Assembly (NCBI RefSeq): GCF_900169165.1
Contig: NZ_FXYY01000003.1
Location: 186,001 to 250,000 of the forward strand
Origin: Brevibacterium linens ATCC 9172
GTDB taxonomy: Bacteria > Actinomycetota > Actinomycetes > Actinomycetales > Brevibacteriaceae
Direction of reading: 5' to 3'
DNA: 64,000 nt
Shown: positions 47,533-55,972 of the stretch, piece after piece
Layout: the number at the start of each line of letters is the position of its first letter
Position numbering within the stretch: the first letter of the stretch is position 1
Program-made: the position numbers and the translations under genes
Notes under the pieces: model-generated
What the model saw: the letters and a program-made list of their open reading frames with translations, nothing else
The model's database searches: none
What the model was told of the DNA's origin: nothing

Positions 47533-48180
47533 TCAGAGCAGATTGGAGAAGAACGCCCAGAACTGCACGACGATGCACGCGAAGATGATGAGCATCCACA
47601 GCACGGACAGGGCGATGTTCTCCTTGGCCAGAACTCTCAGCACGGCATTGTCGGCGGCTCGACGGCCGAAGGCTCCGGTGAGCAGATTGCGGGCGGTGAC
47701 GGCCATGAACATCGGAATCGTCACGGTCCACACGATGATGCACCACGGGCAGCCGACGCCGATCTTGTAGATCGAGATGTAGAACAGGAACATCACCAAC
47801 GCGACGCCGCAGGCCAAACCGATGTTCAGGCCGACCATCACCCAACGGGGCAGGCGGGTTCCGGACAGGATGAGCACACCGAGCAGCAACGGGAAGACGA
47901 AGGCCGCGATGCCCATGAGCTGATTGGGAAAGCCCAGGAGCTCTGCTTCGGCGTGCTCCATGACCGAACCGCAGGAGAAGAACGGGTTGAGATCGCAGGA
48001 GAGCACGACGTTCGGATTCGCCAGCTTCTCGTACTTCTCCGCCGACAGAGAGAACGAGGCGAGGAAGCCGATGACGGAGGCGACGATGAGGAAGATCCCG
48101 AACGGTGCCGATCTGAGCACCCACGACGAGGCGGTATCGGCGGTTTCGAGGTCATCGGAGCGAGTCAGTGTTGTGTTCAC
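47533..48180 (-). CDS. Vitamin K epoxide reductase family protein
   Basis: 215 residues from GTG 48180, which has GAGGA directly before it. Four to five membrane helices, CPWC at residues 144-147 (GVGCPWCIIV) and loop cysteines C62 and C70 (LSCDLNPFFSCGSVM): the full VKOR electron relay. Bacterial VKOR reoxidises the periplasmic/extracytoplasmic DsbA partner with quinone, so it makes disulfides outside the membrane. No DsbA is fused or adjacent. Confidence 0.94.
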   Translation of the reverse strand: MNTTLTRSDDLETADTASSWVLRSAPFGIFLIVASVIGFLASFSLSAEKYEKLANPNVVLSCDLNPFFSCGSVMEHAEAELLGFPNQLMGIAAFVFPLLLGVLILSGTRLPRWVMVGLNIGLACGVALVMFLFYISIYKIGVGCPWCIIVWTVTIPMFMAVTARNLLTGAFGRRAADNAVLRVLAKENIALSVLWMLIIFACIVVQFWAFFSNLL

Positions 48181-48481
48181 TCCTCAAGAATGCCTGGCCG
48201 CGTCCCGCGCGGCAAACCCCGCACCACATGAAACCCCAGAGACAAGGCACTTCTGTGACATAATGGGGAGACGGATACCTGTTCTCACACCGAACAGGAG
48301 AAGTGCCTCCACCGAGTCGAGGGTACGACCTCGCAGGTCGACAACAAGATGAGGCAGCACGGAAGGCCTACGCGCTGAGCGCGAGCCTGATGTGCCATCC
48401 ACAGGTTTCGGTCCATTGCGGACCATGCAAGGATCCGAAGATCCGTACGGTGTGGACGGCGTCTTCGGACTGGGAGATACG
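48181..48481 (+). promoter_or_regulatory. Long leader of rne with nested inverted repeat
   Basis: A 301-base gap between VKOR and RNase E. CATAAT (48259-48264) is a possible -10. A 10-bp inverted repeat (48245-48254 with 48299-48308) encloses a 7-bp hairpin (48278-48284 with 48292-48298) stacked directly on its right arm. A 60-codon frame from GTG 48303 ends with a TGA overlapping the rne ATG (ATGA), but its third-position GC (about 62%) is lower than in genes here, so coding is doubtful. RNase E messages are autoregulated through their leader in other bacteria; here that is inference. Confidence 0.45.
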
Positions 48482-51448
48482 ATGAACGATACCGACGGTA
48501 CAGAGTCGACAGATCCGACCGAAAGCATTCTCGCGGACCTCGCGAATCTGCAGCAGACGGTCAGTGCCAAGAACGCCGAGCACGAGGATGTCGACGACAC
48601 CGTGCGCGCACGCCTCGATGACATCGCCGAGGCGGCCGAATCGCTGCGCATCGGCGATGCCGACGACGCCGATGAGGACGAGCCCGCCCCCCGCCGAGGC
48701 AGCCCGAAGTCAGCACGTGACGCGGTGGCCAATCGGGGGCTCGTCTTCGAGGAATTCGTCCGAGGTGACTCGGACGACGACAGCGACGACGATTCCGATC
48801 ACGATTCCGATGACAGCGCAGGCTTTGACAACGGGAACTCCGACCGCGCACCGGAGACTGCCCAGGCGGCGCCGAGCTTCGACCCGCGCAATCCCTTCGC
48901 GGCACCTGCGCCGCCGGCTGCCGCACCCGAACCCCGCACCCCCCCTGCGGCACCCTACGACGGCGGTCTGATCTTCCAGGTGCCGAAGGCCGAACACGCT
49001 GAGGTCATCACGATCGAGGACGACTCCGACGACTGGGACGATTCCCGCGACTCCGATGACGACTCCTCGTCCCCACAGGAGAACAGGCAGAACGACAACG
49101 ATGAGGACGAGTCCGCAGCCGGACCGCGCAGGCGCCGAGGCGGGCGCGGACGTCGTTCGCGCAATCGCGATGACTCACACGACGATTCCGCGGACTCCGC
49201 CGACGACGCGAAGGACTCCGCGGACGAGACCTCGGATGCCGCCGACGGGCAGAGTTCGAAGTCGTCGAAGCGAGGAGCACGGTCGAACAGACGCGGTTCG
49301 AAGCAGAGCTCCGATGCGGACGACGATGACTCGCCGTCGAAGTCGGATCACAAGGACTCCGACCACAAGGACTCCGACGATTCCCATTCGGACGACGACG
49401 ACGATGACTCCGACTCCGGTTCACGCCGGCGCCGCCGTCGTCGCTCCCGCACACGCAGCACCGACCGCGACGAGGTCACCTCGCTCAAGGGATCGACCCG
49501 GCTCGAGGCCAAGCGCCAGCGGCGCAAGGAAGGACGCGAAGCCGGACGTCGTCGTCCCATCATCACCGAGGCCGAGTTCCTCGCCCGGCGTGAGTCCGTC
49601 GACCGCACCATGCTGGTGCGGGAGAACGGCGACCAGACACAGCTCGTCGTCGTCGAAGACGGGATCGCGGTCGAGCACTACCTCAAGGAGAACCGGCAAC
49701 AGTCATCGCTGATCGGCAACGTCTACCTGGGCAAGGTGCAGAACGTGCTGCCGAGCATGGAAGCGGCTTTCATCGACATCGGCAAGGGCCGCAACGCCGT
49801 GCTCTATGCCGGCGAAGTCAACTGGGACGCACTCGGCATGGACGGCAAGGCCCGCCGCATCGAAACCGCGCTGAGTCCCGGTGATGCCGTGCTCGTGCAG
49901 GTGACGAAGGATCCGGTCGGGCACAAGGGCGCCCGACTGACCGGTCAGATCTCACTGCCCGGGCGCTTCCTCGTCTACGTGCCCGGCAACTCGATGACGG
50001 GAATCTCACGGAAGCTGCCCGACAATGAGCGGGCACGCCTGAAGAAGCTGCTCAAACAGCTCGTCGGCGATGCGAACGGCGTCATCGTGCGCACCGCCGC
50101 CGAAGGCGCCACGGACACCGATCTCTCACGTGACGTCGATCGTCTCGCCAAGCGGTGGGAGACGATCGAGAAGAAGTCGAAGTCGACGAAGGTGCTGGCG
50201 CCGCAGCTGCTCTACAGTGAGCCCGACATGATCGTGCGCATCATCCGAGACGTCTTCAACGAGGACTTCAGCTCGCTCGTCATCGACGGCGACAGTGCAT
50301 GGAACACGATCCACGAATACGTCGAATCGGTGGCCCCGGACCTGCTCGAACGCGTCCACAGCTACAACGAGGACGAGGACATCTTCGACCACTACCGGAT
50401 CGAAGAGCAGATCCAGAAGGCGCTCCAGCGGACGGTCAGTCTGCCCTCGGGAGGGTCGCTCGTCATCGACCGCACAGAAGCGATGACGGTCGTCGACGTC
50501 AACACCGGCAAATTCACCGGTTCCGGAGGCAATCTCGAAGAGACGGTGACCCGCAACAACCTCGAAGCCGCCGAGGAGGTCATTCGACAGGTCCGTCTGC
50601 GTGACATCGGCGGCATCATCGTCGTCGACTTCATCGACATGGTGCTCGAATCCAACCGAGATCTCGTGGTCCGCCGGCTCGTCGAGTGTCTCGGTCGCGA
50701 CCGGACGAAGCATCAGGTCGCCGAGGTGACATCGCTGGGTCTCGTGCAGATGACGCGCAAGCGCATCGGCACCGGACTCGCCGAATCCCTGGTCAGCGCC
50801 GGTGAGGACCTCACCGGTCGGGGACTGCTGCTGCCCGGATCGGAAGAAGACGGCTCGAAGGCTCACCGCGGCAACCGGTCCAACCACGACAACCGTCGTG
50901 ATCGGAAGCGTCGGAGCGACTCGGGTTCGAAGACCAAACACGGCGAGTCCGAGTCGACCGAGGAGACCGTGTCATCGGATGCGTCCCGGTCGGCCGTCGC
51001 CGCGATCGCGAAGGCCACCCTGAAGAAGGACGACACCGAAGCGACCGAGTCGACGTCGTCCGATGCTTCGTCTCAGTCTGCCGACTCTTCGAGCAGCCAC
51101 GAGAGCGGCAAGTCCCGCTCGCGTTCACGCAACGGTCGCCGCCGGTCCCGTTCGGACCGCAACGACGATTCACAGTCGGAGAAGACCGACGAGAAGTCGA
51201 ACGCAGAGAAGTCGAGCAGCGACGAACAGGCGCCGGCTGCCGAACGGAAGCCTGCGGCCGATACGAAACCGGCCGCTGAAGAGCCGCAGGACCTGCCGCT
51301 GATGATCGGCGCGGACAGTGAGACGAAGGTCGCTGCCGCGGCACCGGTCAAGAGCGCTCCGGCGAAGAAGAGCGAACCGGTGAAGAAGTCCCCTGCCCCC
51401 AAGCAGGAACAGCTGCCGACGTCGTTCGTCATCATCGGTCAGGACTGA
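48482..51448 (+). CDS. rne: Ribonuclease E/G with long disordered flanks
   Basis: 988 residues from ATG 48482 (GGGAG upstream). Residues 1-400 are disordered D/S/R-rich sequence with runs like DSDDDSDDDSDHDS; the S1 domain starts about 409 (LIGNVYLGKVQNV); the DNase I-like catalytic part has VVDVNTGKFTG and IIVVDFIDM with the two metal-binding Asp near 672 and 716; a second disordered tail follows 790. The zinc-link cysteines normally found after MTRKR are missing (SAGEDLTGRGL, residues 772-782). It processes rRNA and decays mRNA. Flanks are as expected for actinobacterial RNase E. Confidence 0.94.
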   Translation: MNDTDGTESTDPTESILADLANLQQTVSAKNAEHEDVDDTVRARLDDIAEAAESLRIGDADDADEDEPAPRRGSPKSARDAVANRGLVFEEFVRGDSDDDSDDDSDHDSDDSAGFDNGNSDRAPETAQAAPSFDPRNPFAAPAPPAAAPEPRTPPAAPYDGGLIFQVPKAEHAEVITIEDDSDDWDDSRDSDDDSSSPQENRQNDNDEDESAAGPRRRRGGRGRRSRNRDDSHDDSADSADDAKDSADETSDAADGQSSKSSKRGARSNRRGSKQSSDADDDDSPSKSDHKDSDHKDSDDSHSDDDDDDSDSGSRRRRRRRSRTRSTDRDEVTSLKGSTRLEAKRQRRKEGREAGRRRPIITEAEFLARRESVDRTMLVRENGDQTQLVVVEDGIAVEHYLKENRQQSSLIGNVYLGKVQNVLPSMEAAFIDIGKGRNAVLYAGEVNWDALGMDGKARRIETALSPGDAVLVQVTKDPVGHKGARLTGQISLPGRFLVYVPGNSMTGISRKLPDNERARLKKLLKQLVGDANGVIVRTAAEGATDTDLSRDVDRLAKRWETIEKKSKSTKVLAPQLLYSEPDMIVRIIRDVFNEDFSSLVIDGDSAWNTIHEYVESVAPDLLERVHSYNEDEDIFDHYRIEEQIQKALQRTVSLPSGGSLVIDRTEAMTVVDVNTGKFTGSGGNLEETVTRNNLEAAEEVIRQVRLRDIGGIIVVDFIDMVLESNRDLVVRRLVECLGRDRTKHQVAEVTSLGLVQMTRKRIGTGLAESLVSAGEDLTGRGLLLPGSEEDGSKAHRGNRSNHDNRRDRKRRSDSGSKTKHGESESTEETVSSDASRSAVAAIAKATLKKDDTEATESTSSDASSQSADSSSSHESGKSRSRSRNGRRRSRSDRNDDSQSEKTDEKSNAEKSSSDEQAPAAERKPAADTKPAAEEPQDLPLMIGADSETKVAAAAPVKSAPAKKSEPVKKSPAPKQEQLPTSFVIIGQD

Positions 51449-51474
51449 CACCTGTCGTTCGCTGAAACGGCAAA

Positions 51475-51505
51475 CGCCCCGTCGACGTCATCCGTCGACG
51501 GGGCG
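51475..51505. terminator. Bidirectional terminator between rne and SPFH gene
   Basis: Perfect 12-bp stem (51475-51486 with 51494-51505), 7-base loop. Confidence 0.8.
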
Positions 51506-51537
51506 CTGTCGTGTTCGGCAGGCGCGGCTCGGACCGG

Positions 51538-52935
51538 TCAGCTTGCCGACTGCTGATTGCGGGTGGTGCTGATCGTCGGCTGCGCCGCCTGATCACCGCA
51601 GAGAACGATCATCAGATTGGACACGAGATCGCTGCGTTCGGACTGCCCGAGCCTGACGATCTGACGCCCTTCGATCTCTTCGATCGCTGTCTCCACCATG
51701 CCGACGGCGCCTTCGACGATGAGCTGACGAGCGGCAACGACGGCTGTGGCCTGCTGGCGCTGGAGCATGGCACGCGCGATCTCCGGAGCATAGGCCAATT
51801 GGGTGATGCGCGATTCGATGACGGTTACGCCGGCGGCCATGACTCTGGCGGCGACCTCATCGGAGAGTCGCGAGGTGATCTCGTCGGCGTTGTCGCGCAG
51901 AGACATGCGGTGTGGATCCGAGGAATCGTAGGCGTAGGAGTTTGCGATGTGCCGAACGGCGGTCTCCGCCTGGATGGCGACGAACTCCTCGAAGTCATCG
52001 ACCTCGAACATCGCCTGCGCGGTGTCCCTGACCTGCCAGACGACGACGGCGCCGATCTCGATGGGATTGCCGTCGAGATCGTTGACCTTCAGAGTCGAGG
52101 TCTCATGATTGCGGATGCGCGTCGAGATCTGGTCCTTCGTATAGAAGGGATTGACGAATCGCAGTCCCGATTGTCTGACCGTGCCGACGTACTTGCCGTA
52201 GAGCTGGAGGACGACGGCATGTCCGGGCGCCACCGAGGTGCATCCCCTGAACAGGAACATCGAGGCGATGAAGCACAGCACGGCGATGACGAAGAGGACG
52301 ACGCCGACGGCGACTTGGGCGAAGCTCATGACGAAGCCGATGATGCCCATGAGCACAGCGGCGAGGAGCAGGACGATGGCACCGACGATAGCGAAATAGC
52401 CCGAGACCCCGCCGGCCGGCTTCTCGCGCACGCGTTCACCGTCGGGGGAGACGATGCGCGTCGGGGCCGAGTTGGGCTGCCCCGGCCCCGCAGGAGGCCG
52501 ACCGGAGTCCGGCGCCTGCACAGATGAGCGTCGGGGCCCGCGGGCCGGTGCCGGCGATACGGCGGGTCCAGCGCCGGAACCGGCCCCCGGACCTGAACCG
52601 GGAGCCTGTTCGAGGTGACGACGACTCCGCCGTGTCGACGGCAGGGGTGAGCCTTCACCGTGGTGCGGCGGGGCACCGGTGTTCGCCTGAGCTCCGGCGG
52701 GCGGACCATACTGTGCCGTCGCCTCCGAACCACCGATCGACGCGGATTGTGCTCCCTGGGATCCATAGTGCCCGTTGGGATTCGTCACTGCCTCCGCACC
52801 GGGGTATGCCGCAGGCTGACTGTGCCCGGCTTGGATGTGCGTGCTCGGATCTCCGCTGGGAATCGGCCCGCGATCGGCGGATGAGTTGGGAGACCGCGGC
52901 GGCCGCTGGCCTGGTTGCTGAGGGTTCTGAGTCAT
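51538..52935 (-). CDS. SPFH/Band 7 domain membrane protein
   Basis: 465 residues. A 175-residue Pro/Gly/Ser-rich cytoplasmic N-terminal region, two membrane helices (about 180-232), then an SPFH domain (GHAVVLQLYGKYVGTVRQSG, SGLRFVNPFYTKDQISTRI, EFVAIQAETAVRHIANSYAY, AAGVTVIESRITQLAYAPEI) and a short coiled coil. Flotillin/stomatin-like proteins organise membrane domains or chaperone membrane proteases. No NfeD or protease partner is adjacent. Confidence 0.88.
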   Translation of the reverse strand: MTQNPQQPGQRPPRSPNSSADRGPIPSGDPSTHIQAGHSQPAAYPGAEAVTNPNGHYGSQGAQSASIGGSEATAQYGPPAGAQANTGAPPHHGEGSPLPSTRRSRRHLEQAPGSGPGAGSGAGPAVSPAPARGPRRSSVQAPDSGRPPAGPGQPNSAPTRIVSPDGERVREKPAGGVSGYFAIVGAIVLLLAAVLMGIIGFVMSFAQVAVGVVLFVIAVLCFIASMFLFRGCTSVAPGHAVVLQLYGKYVGTVRQSGLRFVNPFYTKDQISTRIRNHETSTLKVNDLDGNPIEIGAVVVWQVRDTAQAMFEVDDFEEFVAIQAETAVRHIANSYAYDSSDPHRMSLRDNADEITSRLSDEVAARVMAAGVTVIESRITQLAYAPEIARAMLQRQQATAVVAARQLIVEGAVGMVETAIEEIEGRQIVRLGQSERSDLVSNLMIVLCGDQAAQPTISTTRNQQSAS

Positions 52936-53038
52936 GGTCCCAGTCTAGCCAGCTGATGAGACACGAATCTCAAATGGCCGCAGAGCCGCCTGTTTCGTAA
53001 CAGTTCGATAACTGAACGCGTCCCATCAGGTGGAACGC

Positions 53039-53074
53039 TTGAATGTGACGCAGGTCTCAGTAGATTGTCACACT
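53039..53074 (+). promoter_or_regulatory. Promoter giving a leaderless AGCS transcript
   Basis: -35 TTGAAT (53039-53044), 16-base spacer, -10 TAGATT (53061-53066), then 8 bases to ATG 53075. No Shine-Dalgarno sequence. Transcription would start at or next to the A of ATG. Confidence 0.55.
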
Positions 53075-54604
53075 ATGAACAATTTCTTCATTTCAGCAGC
53101 GCCGGCCTCTCCGGTCGACGATGCCATCAACTCATGGTTCGATCCGATCGCGACGTGGTTCGGCAGCGTCATCTTCTTTCCGATCATCATCGGATCGATC
53201 TCGTTTCCCTTCGTCGTCCTGTGGCTGATCTTCGCGGCCGGGGTCTTCACCGTCTACTTCGGCTTCATCCAAGCTCGAGGGGCGAAACTGTCGCTCGAGA
53301 TCATCCGTGGCAAATACTCGTCGAAGTCCGACCCCGGTGAGGTCACTCACTTCCAGGCTCTCGCCTCCGCGCTGTCGGGTACCGTCGGTCTCGGCAATAT
53401 CGCCGGTGTCGGTGTGGCTATCGCCCTCGGCGGTCCAGGTGCGACCTTCTGGATGATCATCGCCGGTCTCTTGGGCATGTGCACGAAGTTCGTCGAATGC
53501 ACCCTCGGAGTGAAATACCGTGAGATCGACGAGAACGGGGTGGTCCACGGCGGACCATTCAAGTATCTCCCTGTGGCCTTCCGCCGCTTCTCCAAGCCGG
53601 TGGCCACGGTGCTCACCGGACTGTTCGCCATCGCCATCCTCATCTTCGGCATCGTCGGCGGCGGCATGTTCCAGGCCAATCAGACCTTTGCCCAGGTCCG
53701 CACGGCCACGGGCGGCGACGACGGGATCCTCGCCGGGCCCTTCGCCTCGCTCATCTTCGGAATCATCTTCGCAGCGCTCGTCGCCCTGGTCATCCTCGGC
53801 GGGATCCGTTCGATCGCGAAGGTCACCGACAAGCTCGTTCCCGGTATGGCCATCTTCTACGTCATCTCATGTCTCCTCGTGCTCGGGCTCAACTTCTCGA
53901 ACATCCCGGCCGCTATCGGTGAGATCTTCGCCGGGGCGTTCAACCCGCAGGGTGTGGCCGGCGGCATTGTCGGAGTCATGATCATCGGCTTCCAGCGTTC
54001 GGCGTTCTCCAACGAGGCCGGCATCGGATCGGCACCGATCGCCCACTCGGCGGTCAAGACCCGCCGTCCGATCTCCGAGGGATTCGTAGGACTCCTCGAG
54101 CCCTTCATCGATACGGTCGTCGTCTGCACCATGACGGCGCTGACGATCATCGTCGCCAATCAGGCCTCCTACCGAGAGGACCTCGGCGCCGGTGAGATCG
54201 GGGGCGTGGCCCTGACTTCGGACGCCTTCTCGACCGTCGCCTCGTGGTACCCGGTCCTGCTGGCCATCGCTGTCGCGCTGTTCGCCTTCTCGACCCTCAT
54301 CACCTGGGCGTACTACGGAGAGCGGGCATGGAGCTACCTGTTCGGCAATGCGAAGGCCAGCGTCACCGTCTTCCGCACACTGGTCTGCCTCTTCGTCGTC
54401 GTCGGCTGTGTGGCGACCTTCTCGAAGGTCGTCGAGTTCGCGGACGCCGCACTCTTCATGTGTGCCTTCATCAACATCCTCGGCCTCTACATGCTCATGC
54501 CGGTGGTCAAGAAGGAGATGAAGAAGTACCTCGCCGACCGCAAGGCCGGAACATTGAACGACCCGGACACGACCGACGCGGTCCCGGTCGACCAGCCCGC
54601 CTGA
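53075..54604 (+). CDS. Alanine/glycine:cation symporter (AGCS family)
   Basis: 509 residues from ATG 53075. About 10-11 membrane helices; the family signature is the stretch ALASALSGTVGLGNIAGVG and FSNEAGIGSAPIAHSAV, both lining the sodium and amino acid site. It imports alanine or glycine with Na+ (DagA/AlsT type). A 15-residue in-frame extension upstream is rejected because the ATG sits right after a good promoter. Confidence 0.93.
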   Translation: MNNFFISAAPASPVDDAINSWFDPIATWFGSVIFFPIIIGSISFPFVVLWLIFAAGVFTVYFGFIQARGAKLSLEIIRGKYSSKSDPGEVTHFQALASALSGTVGLGNIAGVGVAIALGGPGATFWMIIAGLLGMCTKFVECTLGVKYREIDENGVVHGGPFKYLPVAFRRFSKPVATVLTGLFAIAILIFGIVGGGMFQANQTFAQVRTATGGDDGILAGPFASLIFGIIFAALVALVILGGIRSIAKVTDKLVPGMAIFYVISCLLVLGLNFSNIPAAIGEIFAGAFNPQGVAGGIVGVMIIGFQRSAFSNEAGIGSAPIAHSAVKTRRPISEGFVGLLEPFIDTVVVCTMTALTIIVANQASYREDLGAGEIGGVALTSDAFSTVASWYPVLLAIAVALFAFSTLITWAYYGERAWSYLFGNAKASVTVFRTLVCLFVVVGCVATFSKVVEFADAALFMCAFINILGLYMLMPVVKKEMKKYLADRKAGTLNDPDTTDAVPVDQPA

Positions 54605-54662
54605 ATCCGAGCCTCCTCGACCGGAGAGGCAACTCAACCGGAGGGGACCTCCTCGATCAAGG

Positions 54663-54704
54663 ATGCCTGTGCGCCGCGCCCATTCGGACGCGGCGCACAG
54701 GCAT
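54663..54704 (+). terminator. Terminator after AGCS gene
   Basis: Perfect 16-bp GC-rich stem (54663-54678 with 54689-54704), 10-base loop. Confidence 0.8.
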
Positions 54705-54717
54705 GTCCGGCCATCGA

Positions 54718-54729
54718 TAGACTGGGCGC
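54718..54729 (+). promoter_or_regulatory. Candidate -10 element, leaderless chorismate mutase
   Basis: TAGACT (54718-54723) lies 6 bases before GTG 54730; no Shine-Dalgarno sequence. Transcription would begin on the start codon. Confidence 0.45.
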
Positions 54730-55047
54730 GTGGATGAGAACAGAGACGACAGAACACGCGCGGTCGAACGGCTGCAGGAGCTGCGGGGCAGCATCGACAA
54801 TATCGATGCCTCCCTCGTTCATCTCCTCGCCGAGCGCTTCAAACTCACCGAGCGCGTCGGCGAACTCAAAGCCGACCACGGTCTGCCTCCGGCCGACGAG
54901 TCCCGGGAGGCCAGGCAGGTCGCCCGGCTGCGGGAGCTCGCCGAGGAGTCCCACCTGGATCCAGAGTTCGCGGAGAAGTTCCTGGCGTTCATCGTCGCCG
55001 AGGTCATCCGCCGGCACGAACGCATCGCAGAGGCACGCGAGAGCTGA
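54730..55047 (+). CDS. Chorismate mutase, AroQ type
   Basis: 105 residues. All-helical AroQ fold: RLQELRGSIDNIDASLVHLL, LAERFKLTERVGELKADHG, LPPADESREARQVARL. The conserved Arg, Lys and Glu that hold chorismate are in these three blocks. It makes prephenate for Phe and Tyr. Short single-domain cytoplasmic form with no signal peptide, so not the secreted type. GTG start next to a -10. Confidence 0.88.
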   Translation: MDENRDDRTRAVERLQELRGSIDNIDASLVHLLAERFKLTERVGELKADHGLPPADESREARQVARLRELAEESHLDPEFAEKFLAFIVAEVIRRHERIAEARES

Positions 55048-55137
55048 GTCGCAGAAGCGAGGATCGCGCCCTTTCTGCGGACGAACGAGAGATGGCTCAC
55101 AATACGCAGATCGTCCGCATGCCGATGGGGCGTGGGT

Positions 55138-55167
55138 TTGCCGATGCTGTGTGCTCTCGATTAGACT
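55138..55167 (+). promoter_or_regulatory. Promoter of rplU-rpmA
   Basis: -35 TTGCCG (55138-55143), 18-base spacer, -10 TAGACT (55162-55167). The leader to ATG 55295 is about 120 bases and holds a GC-rich hairpin near 55227-55244 (CTGCGGG, loop, CCCGCGG), possibly a ribosomal-protein leader; no known class recognised. Confidence 0.5.
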
Positions 55168-55294
55168 TGACCGTCGGTGCGCGTGACGCGCCACGGCTGG
55201 TGATTCCTCTCAATGGGATGTCTGCGGGTTCGTCCCGCGGCAGCCAAGGGACAACCGCCGTTCGTTTGTGTTTTAGCAGAAAGAGGGTTCGAGC

Positions 55295-55603
55295 ATGGTC
55301 TATGCCATCGTCCGTGCCGGGGGCCACCAGGAAAAGGTGAGCGTCGGCGATATCATCACAGTCAACCGTATGAAGGCGAAGGCTGGAGACAGCGTCGAAC
55401 TCGATGCCGTACTTCTTGTCGACGGTGAGACGGTCACGACCGATCCCGACGCTCTGGCGAAGGTCTCGGTCAGCGCTGAGGTCGCCGGTGAACTCCGCGG
55501 TCCCAAGATTGTGATCCAGAAGTACAAGAACAAGACCGGGTACAAGAAGCGTCAGGGCCACCGCCAGGACCTCACCCGCCTGAAGATCACGAACATCAAG
55601 TAA
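55295..55603 (+). CDS. rplU: 50S ribosomal protein L21
   Basis: 102 residues: [56 protein letters not shown]. Standard L21 length. 15 bases before rpmA. Confidence 0.98.
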   Translation: MVYAIVRAGGHQEKVSVGDIITVNRMKAKAGDSVELDAVLLVDGETVTTDPDALAKVSVSAEVAGELRGPKIVIQKYKNKTGYKKRQGHRQDLTRLKITNIK

Positions 55604-55618
55604 GAGGAGACTTCTCAC

Positions 55619-55870
55619 ATGGCAAGCAAAAAGGGAGTCAGCTCGACCCGCAACGGTCGCGACTCGAACCCACAGTACCTCGGCGTGAAGCGCTTCGGCG
55701 GCCAGGCCGTCAAGGCCGGCGAGATCATTGTCCGCCAGCGCGGAACCAAGTTCCACCCCGGAGCCAATGTCGGCCGTGGAGGAGACGATACCCTCTTCGC
55801 TCTGACTGCCGGAGCCGTGGAATTCGGCACCCGCAACGGTCGCAAGATCGTCAACATCGTCGGAGCCTGA
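55619..55870 (+). CDS. rpmA: 50S ribosomal protein L27
   Basis: 83 residues: [60 protein letters not shown]. The N terminus reaches the peptidyl transferase centre; here it starts directly with ASKKG, without the cleaved leader of Firmicutes. Confidence 0.98.
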   Translation: MASKKGVSSTRNGRDSNPQYLGVKRFGGQAVKAGEIIVRQRGTKFHPGANVGRGGDDTLFALTAGAVEFGTRNGRKIVNIVGA

Positions 55871-55924
55871 TCCTCCCCGGATCCGTTCCGTCGTCAATAT
55901 GATCTCTCCCTGAGTCAAGGGAGC

Positions 55925-55956
55925 ATGAAGGGTGAGTCGAACGACTCACCCTTCAT
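55925..55956 (+). terminator. Hairpin between rpmA and obgE
   Basis: 13-bp stem ATGAAGGGTGAGT/ACTCACCCTTCAT with loop CGAACG, 16 bases before ATG of obgE; perhaps a partial terminator within the cluster. Confidence 0.7.
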
Positions 55957-55972
55957 CTGATATAAGGACATT

